Assembly: GCA_001512495.1 (NCBI GenBank) | Contig: LFRU01000098.1 | Location: forward strand, 40,779-89,454 | Source of the DNA: Syntrophothermus sp. DTU052 | GTDB taxonomy: Bacteria > Bacillota > Syntrophomonadia > Syntrophomonadales > DTU052 | Length of the DNA: 48,676 nt | Direction of reading: 5' to 3' | Shown here: one piece after another, positions 27,349-37,181 of the stretch | How the letters are laid out: each line of letters begins with the position of its first letter | Position numbering within the stretch: position 1 is the first letter of the stretch | Notes under the pieces: generated by a model | What the model was told of the DNA's origin: nothing | The model's input: the letters and a program-made list of their open reading frames with translations, nothing else | Database searches by the model: none | Translations under genes and position numbers: made by a program

Positions 27349-27765
27349 GCTCTATTTTTCCAGAGAATAAATATTATTTAGCTGCTGTGGTATGTGCACA
27401 ACCGTAAGGCACAATACTATTATACCATTGAAATTGGCCGTATCAAGCTGTGATTCCAAAGGGGACGTATCAAAATTAAGGTGGCTAACCCCTGCATAAT
27501 TTATTTCCTAACCTTATGTAGTTGAATAACCGACTGGGATTACTGCTAGCATCAGGTAGTGAACCGGTGGTATGACCGGATTTACTGTGCCTGAAGTAAT
27601 CTTCCCATGGGTATCACAGGTACAACTCCGCCTGGCGATCGCGATCATGCGGTGTTTTTCTAATGCCAGGTTTTTGTCGGTCTGTATCCTTATAGCCAAT
27701 GACTGTCGAAACCGAGTCAGTCGTGATATATTAATGAAGTCAGCCGAGTGAGAAAGGGAAAACAA

Positions 27766-28422
27766 ATGGAATTCTTATTGACCGCAGCAGAACTGGTAAT
27801 CAACCTGGACCAGCATCTAACCGATATTATTCAGAGCTATAGGGAGTGGGCTCTCCTGCTCATCTTCCTAACGGTCTTCTGCGAAACAGGGTTGGTAGTA
27901 ACCCCTTTTTTACCGGGCGATTCCCTGCTGTTTGTTATTGGCGCCCTGGGAGCCAGTGGTGATATCAACCTGCTGTTGTTCGCAGTTGTCATAACCGTTG
28001 CAGCCGTTAGCGGCAATATGCTGAACTATCACATCGGCAGTTTTGTGGGCCCGCGGATTTTTGTTAAAGAAGACAGCCGGTTTTTCAACCGTGAACAACT
28101 GCTTAAAGCCAGGGACTTCTACGATAAACATGGCGGCAAAGCCGTTGTCATCAGCAGATTCCTTCCGATATTGCGCACCTTTGTTCCTTTTGTAGCCGGA
28201 ATTGGCCGCATGAATTACGGGAGATTCTTTCTCTACAATCTGGTAGGAGGAATCCTATGGGTAGCAGTGTTTTTTACAGGTGGCTTCTTTTTTGGCAATA
28301 TACCTATCGTTCGCAACAACTTAAGCTTAATTATCCTGGGCATCATCGTCATCACAGTCGTACCGGCCTTAATCACCATAGTCTACAACAGCCGTTCTCG
28401 CAGGAAAGAAGATTATTCCTGA
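27766..28422 (+). CDS. DedA family membrane protein
   Basis: FLTVFCETGLVVTPFLPGDSLLFVIGALGA; GGKAVVISRFLPILRTFVPFVAGIGRMNYGRFFLYNLVGGILWV. Confidence 0.93.
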   Translation: MEFLLTAAELVINLDQHLTDIIQSYREWALLLIFLTVFCETGLVVTPFLPGDSLLFVIGALGASGDINLLLFAVVITVAAVSGNMLNYHIGSFVGPRIFVKEDSRFFNREQLLKARDFYDKHGGKAVVISRFLPILRTFVPFVAGIGRMNYGRFFLYNLVGGILWVAVFFTGGFFFGNIPIVRNNLSLIILGIIVITVVPALITIVYNSRSRRKEDYS

Positions 28423-28539
28423 AATAATCCGGGCCAGGGCTTGATGCCAATGTATGGTATCATCGAGGATATCGTCCCAACCCTTATTTTTGTGCGGCAA
28501 AGTACCTGGTGATTCGAAAATAATCAGTTGTGGGGGTTG

Positions 28540-28749
28540 CTAAACATCGTTATTTATTCCAGCCAACTTTTCTATTGCTTTTGATATTTCCATTAATTGT
28601 TTATGAGTTTTGCAGACGAGGACCAGTATAGATATTGGTATTACTACCGCAATGCCAAAACCAATCAAATACAGCAGCACTAATAAGAGTTCCCAATTCC
28701 CTATGGTTCCTATTACTTCCATGATAATACCTCCCACTCCACAATTCAC
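28540..28749 (-). CDS. Small membrane protein
   Basis: 69-aa ORF with a long hydrophobic helix followed by an amphipathic tail; start may be the internal MEVIG. Confidence 0.4.
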   Translation of the reverse strand: MNCGVGGIIMEVIGTIGNWELLLVLLYLIGFGIAVVIPISILVLVCKTHKQLMEISKAIEKLAGINNDV

Positions 28750-28893
28750 CTATCACGTTAATACATTACACTATTGGCTTATTTTTGTAATTAATTCTAT
28801 TATAATAATAATAATATGATTAGGAAACCATGGTGTGCGGAATGGTTCAGTATGGAGCGCTCATAACCAAATACTTTTTGGGGAGGAAGGTAG

Positions 28894-30279
28894 ATGAAAA
28901 GAGTAAGAAACCTCGTTGTTGTGGTCATGTCGCTGGTGCTGGTGTTTAGCATGTGCATGGTCGCGGGTGCTGCAGAAACCTACGTTACCTTGGACAGCGC
29001 CCAAGCGGTGGTCAAGGGCCTGGACTATGACGGGAACAATACCGTTTACGATGAGAAAACTGATTATATTGTCAATCTCGGGGAGGGTTCCACCGCCACC
29101 TATACAGTACCCTCCGGCGTCAGCGGCACCTATGATATCTATCTGGAGGTGTCACGCGGGTTTGTCGGATTTGGAACTACACCGTTCAGCATTTCCGTAA
29201 ATGATGGCCAGGCGGTAGTACCGATAATCGAATACGGTTTCTGCCAGAAACCTGACTACTCTGATAGATACGACCGGGGTGTGTTCCCGGCCCTGAAAAA
29301 TGTAGCTCTTAAAGCAGGGGACACGATAACCGTCACCACCCTGCCCGGTTTTAAGTTATCCACCTATAAACAATCATTCCTTCCCTGTCTCGGGGATGTC
29401 CGCCTGTATCCGGCCGGGGCCAAGGTAGCCGTTGGTTACAACGGTGTCATCCCCAAGGAAGAAAAGGTCGACCCCAATGATCCCCTTTCCGGTTTGGAAA
29501 TTATCTGGCTTGGCTCCTCCGTATCATACGGACAGAGCGCCCAGGGTTATTCTATGGCCGATTATCTGGAGGAAAAACATCCGGCTTTGGTCAGCTACAA
29601 ATATACGGTCTCCGCAACCACTCTGGTTGACGACAACCCCACCTCTTATATTTCCAGAATGAAAGCGATACCCACTGACCTGCGCCCGGACCTTTTCATT
29701 GTACAGCTGTCTACCAATGATGCAATGTTTAACAAGCCTTTCGGCGCTCTGAGCAGCAGTAAGAATATTGAGGACTTTGACACCCAAACCATCTATGGCG
29801 CTATGGAATACATAATCGCCTACGCGTCGAAAACCTGGAATTGCCCGGTTGTGTTCTACTCCGGCACCTATTATGATTCCGCGACCTATTCCAATGATGG
29901 CACCTATTACGGGCGGATGGTTGAGGCCATGTTGGATATTCAGAAAAAATGGGGTATATTCGTCATAGATCTTTACAACAATCCAGAGATGACCGCGATT
30001 TACAATACCGAAGAGTACAAAACCTACATGGCTGATGGTGTGCATCCCAACGCCCATGGCTATTCCGCCTGGTGGGGACCGGTTTTTGAGAAGGAACTAA
30101 CCGCCTTCTTAACCGCGAACCGACAGACGGAAACTGCAGAGGAACCGGCGGCCGCCGATGAACTGGATGATATACCGAAAACCGGCAGTAACATGACCTT
30201 CTGGTGGATACTACTGGCAGCATCCGTCCTCGCAACCATGGCTCTGACCTTTAATATCAGGAAAACCGAGAGAGGTTGA
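28894..30279 (+). CDS. Cell-wall-anchored SGNH/GDSL hydrolase
   Basis: Signal peptide; beta-sandwich-like N-terminal module; SGNH blocks IIWLGSSVSYG, QLSTNDA, DGVHPNAHGYSAWW; C-terminal IPKTG, TM, RKTERG sorting signal. Confidence 0.88.
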   Translation: MKRVRNLVVVVMSLVLVFSMCMVAGAAETYVTLDSAQAVVKGLDYDGNNTVYDEKTDYIVNLGEGSTATYTVPSGVSGTYDIYLEVSRGFVGFGTTPFSISVNDGQAVVPIIEYGFCQKPDYSDRYDRGVFPALKNVALKAGDTITVTTLPGFKLSTYKQSFLPCLGDVRLYPAGAKVAVGYNGVIPKEEKVDPNDPLSGLEIIWLGSSVSYGQSAQGYSMADYLEEKHPALVSYKYTVSATTLVDDNPTSYISRMKAIPTDLRPDLFIVQLSTNDAMFNKPFGALSSSKNIEDFDTQTIYGAMEYIIAYASKTWNCPVVFYSGTYYDSATYSNDGTYYGRMVEAMLDIQKKWGIFVIDLYNNPEMTAIYNTEEYKTYMADGVHPNAHGYSAWWGPVFEKELTAFLTANRQTETAEEPAAADELDDIPKTGSNMTFWWILLAASVLATMALTFNIRKTERG

Positions 30280-30315
30280 GCATCATCGGCCAAAATCCAT
30301 AACAAATAAAAAAAT

Positions 30316-30341
30316 GAGCAGTGGGTTTTCATTCACTGCTC
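30316..30341. terminator. Hairpin between the SGNH hydrolase and sortase genes
   Basis: GAGCAGTG-GGTTTTCATT-CACTGCTC; short T tract on plus, strong T tract on minus (CATTTTTTTATT). Confidence 0.5.
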
Positions 30342-30363
30342 TTTCCTTGAAAGGTGTGAACGG

Positions 30364-31170
30364 ATGAAGGACAGAAATGCGGAACCGATACCTAACAGCA
30401 AATCAATAATAATCACTGCGGCTATTTGTCTGTTCTTTCTGTCAGCCACCGTTCTGTTTGGAAACTACGTTCAAAACCTGCGGGAAGCAAAAACCTTTAC
30501 CGACTTAACAAATACCAAGAAGAAGCCCGCCAGTCATGACTATGTAACCGCTTCCGACGGGAAGCGAATCCTGGAAGAGTATGCAGAGCTGTACAATACT
30601 AACCAGGATTTTATCGGGTGGCTTGAAATTGAAGGCACCGTTATCAACTACCCCGTGATGTATACCCCCCATGACGAGGAATACTACCTTAATCGAGATT
30701 TCTATGGAAAAAGTTCTTCCAATGGAACCCTTTTTGTTGACGCGGATTGTACTTTTAATCCGGTTAGTGACAACATCATCATTTACGGCCACAACAAGTC
30801 AAACGGCTCCATGTTCAGTGGTCTCCTGAACTACAGGGATAAGGATTTTTACCGGAATAACAGGATAATCCGCTTTGATACCATTTACGGCAAAGGCAGC
30901 TATGAAATCATCGCGGTATTCTACAGCCGTGTGTACAGGAAATCGGACAACGTGTTTAAGTTCTATAATTTCATCGATGCCGCCAGCAAGGAGGAGTTTG
31001 ACACGTTTATCCGGAACATCAAAGCCCTGTCAATTCACGATACCGGTGTCGAGGCTGAATACGGCGACAAATTAATCACCCTCTGCACATGTACCAATGA
31101 CGGCAATAATGGCCGTTTTGTGCTGGTAGCAAAAAAGGTGGCGTATGAACCATTCAACCCGAATCCCTAA
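30364..31170 (+). CDS. Class B sortase
   Basis: DFIGWLEIEGTVINYPVMYTPHDEEYYLNRDFYG, IYGHN, TLCTCTNDGNNGRFVLVAKKV. Confidence 0.93.
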   Translation: MKDRNAEPIPNSKSIIITAAICLFFLSATVLFGNYVQNLREAKTFTDLTNTKKKPASHDYVTASDGKRILEEYAELYNTNQDFIGWLEIEGTVINYPVMYTPHDEEYYLNRDFYGKSSSNGTLFVDADCTFNPVSDNIIIYGHNKSNGSMFSGLLNYRDKDFYRNNRIIRFDTIYGKGSYEIIAVFYSRVYRKSDNVFKFYNFIDAASKEEFDTFIRNIKALSIHDTGVEAEYGDKLITLCTCTNDGNNGRFVLVAKKVAYEPFNPNP

Positions 31171-31575
31171 ACAAATAAGTACGTCAATCCGGCAAAACTT
31201 TAGTACATACCAACAACGGCACCCCATTAATATCTGCTGGTAAATTCTCCTGTGTCCCCTGCGATAGTTATTCATTAATTGCCTATGCCTGCTCCGAAGG
31301 TTCGTGGCTGCATCCTGGTCAAAGGGTCATTGGGCCGCGCCCGACGCTGTCCGTTACTGTCCAGACTGCCCAGCAATCTCCCCTGAACATAGGCTCTTTT
31401 AAGCACCTCAGCCGCTTTGTTATTATTGCCTGTTATTTTATGTTCTTTGAATTGTTGACATATATATCTATAATTTGCAGGAACATCTTGTGTCAAGCAG
31501 AATATTCTGTTTATTGCTGAATTCTTGCGCCTTTCATTATCGATTGGCGAAAAGCCGGCCGAAGGAGTGATTGTA

Positions 31576-33345
31576 TTGCTGCGGCATCAAGAACAAGTGC
31601 CCTCGTTGCCTGTTCCTGCGCTGGATAACCTTTGGGATTTTTTGAATTGGATTAAACCAATTGTAAACGATGAAGAATTCCGAGCAAGTGAAGAAGCCTT
31701 AAACGAGTTTTTAAGGCCGGGCGGAGATGGAGAAAAACTGCAGAGAAAACTAATAGAGGTATCCAGGGAACTTGACACCAGCTGGCTGCCGCCGTTTTGG
31801 AACGATATGTACCTGGAGTACCGCGGTGAATTGGTATGCAACAAGAACTATTATGCGGTTTTTGATAATACCGGTTTGAAACCGCAGTACACGGTGTCAA
31901 CTTTGGCCGCCAGGTTGATACATGAGTTGATGAATGCCTATGTTGAAATAAGTTTGAAGACCTTCAGTCCGGATTTTTCCAAGGAGCGGCCGCTGTGCAT
32001 GGATCAATACAACCGTATTTTCAAAGCAGTAAGATTACCCCGATTAACAAAAGATGTTTACAAAACTTATCCCTTTGATAAACACCACCATATCATTGTT
32101 TATTACAGAAACAACATCTTCAAGGTGACGACCTCCGATGCCCAGGGAAATATCCTGCCGGCAGATATGCTGGCTTCCAAGATTCAAAGCATAATTGATG
32201 CAGGTATTGAAGACAGGGGCAACGATGTGGGGGTATTGACTACTGCCGACCGGGATAATGCTGCCCGGCTCCATGACGCAATTGAAACCGACAGCACCAA
32301 CAGGAATAGTTTGGAAACCATAAATACTGCTGTTTTTGTCCTCTGTATTGATCCGGTCGCAAAAAATCTGAAAGATTTTCAGAAAAAGGTGCTTCTCTCT
32401 GATGGCAGGAACCGTTATTTTGATAAGAATTGTCAAATTATTATCACCGAAAACCTTGATATAGCTATAAACAATGAACACACCGGGGCGGATGCGATTC
32501 CGTGGTTTAGTATCTTCAACCGGGCACTTGACAATATCATTCGTGATGGTGGGAGGGATAGGATTATTTTAATGAATGCATCGTTGCCTGAGGAGCTTGA
32601 ATGGAATCTATCCGATGAAATTAAGTGTTGCCTGCAGGAGCAATTAAAAAAGCACCGGGCGTTTGCTGACAACATTTATGTCGATAATTTGATACTCGAT
32701 AACTGCGGACGAAATTCCATCAGGAAATTGAAGATGAGTCCGGACGCCTTTTTTCATATTGCACTGCAGATTGCTCAGTATAAGACTTTCGGAAAATTAA
32801 GAAGTACATATGAATCTGTTGCTATAAGGTATTTCAAAGACTGCAGAACAGAATGTGCCCGGGCGGTTAATGAAGAGGTATCCAAACTGGCCATGGAGGT
32901 TTGTTCAGGAAACCGTTCCCGGGACAGGCTCCGAGAGCTGATCATTAACGCGCAAAATGCTCATATGGAGAGGATAAAAAAGTGTCAAACCGGGTTAGGA
33001 ATTGAAAGGCATCTGTTTGTTCTTTATAAGCTGTATGAGAAATATGGAGACGAGCTGGGGATTCATAATCCACCTAAGCTTTATGACTCACCGGGTTACA
33101 GGCATTTGACCCATGATTTTTTCAGCACCAGTGGTGTCAGTTTCGAAAACATCAGCCTGTTTGGATTTGGCCCGGTTGTAGAGGACGGCTATGGAATTGG
33201 GTATGTCATAAATGACGAAAAAATCAATGTCTCTATTTCAACCCAAATGAGGAACAAAGACAAAGCCGTGGAACTGCTGACCAACTTAAACGAGGCATTT
33301 CTGATAATTTTGTCTGTCATGTCCTCTCCATCCGGCAGTAAATAA
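31576..33345 (+). CDS. Choline/carnitine O-acyltransferase family protein
   Basis: HQEQVPSLPVPALDNLW; EHTGADA at the catalytic EHSxxDG position; MSPDAFFHIALQIAQYKTFGKLRSTYESVAIRYFKDCRTECAR; FFSTSGVSFENISLFGFGPVVEDGYGIGYVIND. TTG 31576 with GAAGGAG 8 nt upstream is the likely start. Confidence 0.93.
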   Translation: MLRHQEQVPSLPVPALDNLWDFLNWIKPIVNDEEFRASEEALNEFLRPGGDGEKLQRKLIEVSRELDTSWLPPFWNDMYLEYRGELVCNKNYYAVFDNTGLKPQYTVSTLAARLIHELMNAYVEISLKTFSPDFSKERPLCMDQYNRIFKAVRLPRLTKDVYKTYPFDKHHHIIVYYRNNIFKVTTSDAQGNILPADMLASKIQSIIDAGIEDRGNDVGVLTTADRDNAARLHDAIETDSTNRNSLETINTAVFVLCIDPVAKNLKDFQKKVLLSDGRNRYFDKNCQIIITENLDIAINNEHTGADAIPWFSIFNRALDNIIRDGGRDRIILMNASLPEELEWNLSDEIKCCLQEQLKKHRAFADNIYVDNLILDNCGRNSIRKLKMSPDAFFHIALQIAQYKTFGKLRSTYESVAIRYFKDCRTECARAVNEEVSKLAMEVCSGNRSRDRLRELIINAQNAHMERIKKCQTGLGIERHLFVLYKLYEKYGDELGIHNPPKLYDSPGYRHLTHDFFSTSGVSFENISLFGFGPVVEDGYGIGYVINDEKINVSISTQMRNKDKAVELLTNLNEAFLIILSVMSSPSGSK

Positions 33346-33404
33346 GAATAATGAGTTCTATATTAATCGCAACAGCAGACCTTGTGGGCCGGGCTGTCAC
33401 CTGC

Positions 33405-34349
33405 CTAATCCCCTGAGGATTGCCCGGTCTTGACCTGCAGATCCTGCCCGTCACAGGTTATGATCACCGTTCCATCCCGGTCGGTACGGAGTATTCGTGC
33501 TGCCTGTCCCGCCAGACGGGATATGGTCTCCTCATGGGGGTGCCCGTAATCATTGTCCTTCCCACAGGATATTACTGCATAAACCGGACTTACCGCCTCC
33601 AGGAACTCTTCCGAGGTCGAATAACGGCTGCCATGATGTCCTACTTTGAGCACATCCGCCTCCAGGTCCGCCCCGGAGGCGATCATTTCCTCCTCCGACT
33701 CAAAGCCGGCATCCCCGGTCAGCAAAATGCTACAGTTTATGTAAGTTATTTTGATAACGGCCGAGTACTGATTGAGGTCTTTATAGTCGCTGCTGCCAGG
33801 GGCCAGGAATTCAATCTGCAGCCCCGGATCGTCCAAAACGATCAATCCGGCTCTGGCCGGGGTGACCTTGAGATTACGAGCTTTTATCGCCGTCAGCACA
33901 TCTTCATAAGTACGTGTATTATGGGCAACCCGGGGCATATAAACCTTTTCCACCTCAAAAGCTTCGATTACATCATCCAACCCTCCAATGTGATCCTCAT
34001 GAGGGTGAGTTCCTACCAGGTAATGAATCCTCTTAATACCTGTGCGCTCAAGGTATTTTACCACCACAGGCCCATCGGCGTTGTTGCCCCCATCTACCAG
34101 CATCACTCTCTGGTCGGGCAGTACCACCAAAATGCTGTCAGCCTGCCCCACATCCAGGAAATGGACGCTCAATTCCGAGGCCGATGGTTGAGAATCAACC
34201 GCCGGGGACCGAACCTCGTCAACCGCGCTTTCACCCGACTTCCCGGGAGGTGCCTGCACCTGCGGCGTTTCAATCCCGCATCCCCATAACGTTACCGCCA
34301 GCATTACTGCGACCAAGCCAAGAACTATGATTCGTTTCATTCGCCACAC
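33405..34349 (-). CDS. ComEC/Rec2-like metallo-beta-lactamase lipoprotein
   Basis: Lipobox-like LWGCG; LSVHFLDVGQADSILVVLPDQRVMLVDGG...GTHPHEDHIGGLDDVI...LKVGHHGSRYSTSEEFL. Confidence 0.92.
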   Translation of the reverse strand: MWRMKRIIVLGLVAVMLAVTLWGCGIETPQVQAPPGKSGESAVDEVRSPAVDSQPSASELSVHFLDVGQADSILVVLPDQRVMLVDGGNNADGPVVVKYLERTGIKRIHYLVGTHPHEDHIGGLDDVIEAFEVEKVYMPRVAHNTRTYEDVLTAIKARNLKVTPARAGLIVLDDPGLQIEFLAPGSSDYKDLNQYSAVIKITYINCSILLTGDAGFESEEEMIASGADLEADVLKVGHHGSRYSTSEEFLEAVSPVYAVISCGKDNDYGHPHEETISRLAGQAARILRTDRDGTVIITCDGQDLQVKTGQSSGD

Positions 34350-34592
34350 CTAATCCTCAAAGACTTCTTCCATCAGCTGCTTTACCTTCTGTACCCGGGC
34401 CCGCGTAGCCTCATGGTCGATTTCAACCGTTATCCGGATGACATCTCCCTCTCGAACCTCCCCGGGCAGGAGTTTGCGAGGCAGGTTGAAGATTTTGTCT
34501 TCACCCTCAACGCATGCCCATTCGCCTTCCAGTCTGTCGATGATGTACACACTACCTCTCCTTCCTACCACCGGCGGAAAAACGCTCTTCAC
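34350..34592 (-). CDS. DUF3006 family protein
   Basis: VYIIDRLEGEWACVEGEDKIFNLPRKLLPGEVREGDVIRI; adjacent to the MBL protein gene. Confidence 0.85.
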   Translation of the reverse strand: MKSVFPPVVGRRGSVYIIDRLEGEWACVEGEDKIFNLPRKLLPGEVREGDVIRITVEIDHEATRARVQKVKQLMEEVFED

Positions 34593-34669
34593 ATGATACG
34601 TTTCACCCGCCCGGGCTTCTTCCCCCTATCAACTTTATGATATAAAGGAGAGATTGGCAAACGTCACCC

Positions 34670-35459
34670 TCACTGCCGGTTAATGGCTGACTTTATCTCC
34701 CGGACCAGTTCTCCGGCCCTATCGAAGGAATCACCTATTATCAGGCGCATAAGGGCGCTGCCCACCACCACCCCGTCACAGAGGGGGGCCAGATTTCTGG
34801 CGGTGTTGGCATTCCCCACCCCGAAGCCAATAACCAGGGGCAGATCGGTACATTTACGGATGGTGTCGGTAAGACTCGCCAGGTCAGTATTTATCTCCTC
34901 ACGTTCTCCGGTAATCCCGGTAACGGAAACACAGTAGACAAAACCGCGGGCGCGGGCACAGATGGCGGCAATGCGTTCCCGGTTGCTGGTAGGAGCCACC
35001 AGCGGTACCACATCTATTGCCGCCTGCTCCGCGGCTTGAAGCAGGGGAAGACTTTCCTCCCGGGGCAGTTCAGGCACAATCAGCCCATCCACTCCACTCC
35101 TTGCCGCCTGGTAGCAGAATTCCTGCAGTCCCATCTGCAGGATGGGGTTATAATAACTCATCAACACCAGGGGAATAGAACTCTGCTGCCTTACCCTTTG
35201 TACCATCTCCAGAATCCCGGCCACCGTAACCCCGCCCTGAAGAGCCTGGTAGGAGGCAGTTTGGATTACTGGACCATCGGCTATCGGGTCGGAAAAGGGC
35301 ACTCCAATCTCAATGATATCCGCGCCGCATTCCGCCAGGCCTAACACCATCTGCCCGGCAACCTCCAGCGAGGGATACCCTCCGGTAATGTAAGCAACCA
35401 GAGCCTTTTCCCCCCGGCCTGTTAACACCTTGAATCTTTCTCTTATTCGGCTCACCACA
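34670..35459 (-). CDS. trpA: Tryptophan synthase alpha chain
   Basis: ALVAYITGGYPS, IEIGVPFSDPIADGPVIQ, GVDGLIVPELP. Start refined to the GTG region near 35459 (track ORF begins at 35518). Confidence 0.95.
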
Positions 35460-35471
35460 TGTCCCCCTTTC

Positions 35472-36656
35472 CTAAACGGAATCCACATCCTTGTCGCCCC
35501 GCCCCGAGAGATTGACAACCATCACGGCCTCCCGGGACAGTGCCGGAGCCAGACGGATGACCTCAGCCAGGGCGTGGGCACTTTCCAGAGCGGGAATTAT
35601 ACCCTCCACCCGGCTGAGCTGGTAAAATGCCTCCAGAGCATCATCATCATGAGCAGTGGTATAGGTGACCCGCCCGCTCTTAAGGAGGTAGGAGTGCTCC
35701 GGTCCCACCCCCGGATAGTCAAGACCCGCCGCAATGGAATAGGCATTCTGAATCTGGCCTTCCCCGTTTTGCAGAACCAGGCTGTACGAACCGTGCAGTG
35801 TTCCCGGTCGTCCGCAATTGAGGGTAGCTGCGTGTTTATCTGACTGCAGACCGCGTCCCGCAGCTTCCACACCGATCAGCTTAACCCCACCATCATTCAG
35901 GAAGGGATAGAAAATCCCCATGGCATTGGAACCGCCGCCCACACAGGCCACGATATAATCCGGAAGTCGGCCTTCGGCTTCTATTATCTGCTGCCGGGTT
36001 TCCCGTCCGATTATGGACTGGAAATCTCGCACCATCATAGGATACGGGTGGGGACCGCCGACCGAGCCCAGAAGGTAGTAAGTACTGTCCACATTGGTAA
36101 CCCAATCCCGAATGGCCTCGTTCATAGCATCCTTTAAGGTTCGTCCGCCGGAATAAACGGGATTAACCTTTGCGCCCAGGAGTTCCATGCGTTTTACATT
36201 AAGACCCTGACGCAAAATGTCCTCTTCCCCCATATATATTTCACAGTCAAACTCCAACAAGGCCGCTGCGGTAGCTGTAGCCACCCCGTGCTGTCCGGCC
36301 CCGGTCTCGGCGATTATCCGCCTCTTGCCCATCCGCTTCGCCAGCAACCCCTGTCCCAGGGTGTTGTTTATTTTATGAGAACCGGTATGATTCAGATCCT
36401 CCCGTTTCAAGTAAATACGGGCTCCGCCCAGGCTTGCAGTTAAGCGGGATGCGAAATACAGCGGCGAAGGCCGACCCACATAATCATTCAGATAGTAATT
36501 CAATTCCTCCTGAAAGGATTCATCGGATTTTAATCGAGCATAAAATGCTTCCAGTTCCAGCAGAGACGGCATCAAGGTTTCCGGGACAAAACGTCCCCCG
36601 TAGTCGCCGAAATACCCCCGTTCATCCGGGAGAGCATGAATAGAATAAATGCTCAT
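35472..36656 (-). CDS. trpB: Tryptophan synthase beta chain
   Basis: [45 protein letters not shown]. Confidence 0.97.
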   Translation of the reverse strand: MSIYSIHALPDERGYFGDYGGRFVPETLMPSLLELEAFYARLKSDESFQEELNYYLNDYVGRPSPLYFASRLTASLGGARIYLKREDLNHTGSHKINNTLGQGLLAKRMGKRRIIAETGAGQHGVATATAAALLEFDCEIYMGEEDILRQGLNVKRMELLGAKVNPVYSGGRTLKDAMNEAIRDWVTNVDSTYYLLGSVGGPHPYPMMVRDFQSIIGRETRQQIIEAEGRLPDYIVACVGGGSNAMGIFYPFLNDGGVKLIGVEAAGRGLQSDKHAATLNCGRPGTLHGSYSLVLQNGEGQIQNAYSIAAGLDYPGVGPEHSYLLKSGRVTYTTAHDDDALEAFYQLSRVEGIIPALESAHALAEVIRLAPALSREAVMVVNLSGRGDKDVDSV

Positions 36657-36857
36657 TAATGTTCACTCCTCAAAATGATGTCGAATACAAATCACACATC
36701 GCTTACGGCCCGCAAGGGGCCAACACCTGAGCGACATCGCACGCCCCTCCTTCCCGGCTGCCACACCGGTTACCAGGATCCATTCCATATTGAAATTACC
36801 GGATAAGGTTTTGAGGCAAGAAACAGAGATGATAACGGCTGGGTTATAAAAGGGCTG

Positions 36858-36892
36858 AATAATAAAAACCAATGCCGCAGATAAGCATTGGT
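36858..36892 (-). terminator. Leader terminator upstream of trpBA
   Basis: Minus strand ACCAATGC-TTATCTGCG-GCATTGGT-TTTTATTATT, 8-bp stem plus T tract. Confidence 0.82.
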
Positions 36893-36897
36893 TAATT

Positions 36898-36950
36898 CTC
36901 CAACTCATCTCATCTCCGCTCGGCTAAACTAACTAAACTTTACTCAACTC
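36898..36950 (-). promoter_or_regulatory. Candidate TRAP (MtrB) RNA-binding site, 11 NAG triplets
   Basis: Minus strand GAG tt GAG ta AAG tt TAG t TAG tt TAG cc GAG cg GAG at GAG at GAG ttg GAG, directly before the terminator and upstream of trpB. Confidence 0.85.
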
Positions 36951-37181
36951 GTTCCTATGTGGCTCTGATAACAACCTAGCAGAACAGAATGGGTGCTGTC
37001 AACCGGTAATTTCCAGCAGTCTGTGTCAAGATTAAGTGGGTAGGCTCCCGCCGATGCCAATACATTCATCATTCCTGTGATGAGCTACAGGAGTGCCGGC
37101 ACCAATGTCAGTTATAAATTTGGCAACTTGCCGGGACGGACTACTTAACCTTGTTGCTCTCGTCAATAGCCGTTACATCTT

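Noticed and set aside
31442-31475. Promoter TTGACA...TATAAT before the carnitine acyltransferase
   Set aside because: TTGACA and TATAAT are only ~8 nt apart, not compatible with a sigma-A promoter spacer.
31275-31496. 73-aa minus ORF as a transposase or maturase fragment
   Set aside because: No recognisable motif; not enough evidence for a feature.
36662-36908. Ribosome-mediated trp attenuator (leader peptide MSWRINQ...) or trp T-box
   Set aside because: Only one early Trp codon in the ORF, and no T-box GGGTGGNACCGCG motif; the NAG repeats explain the region better.
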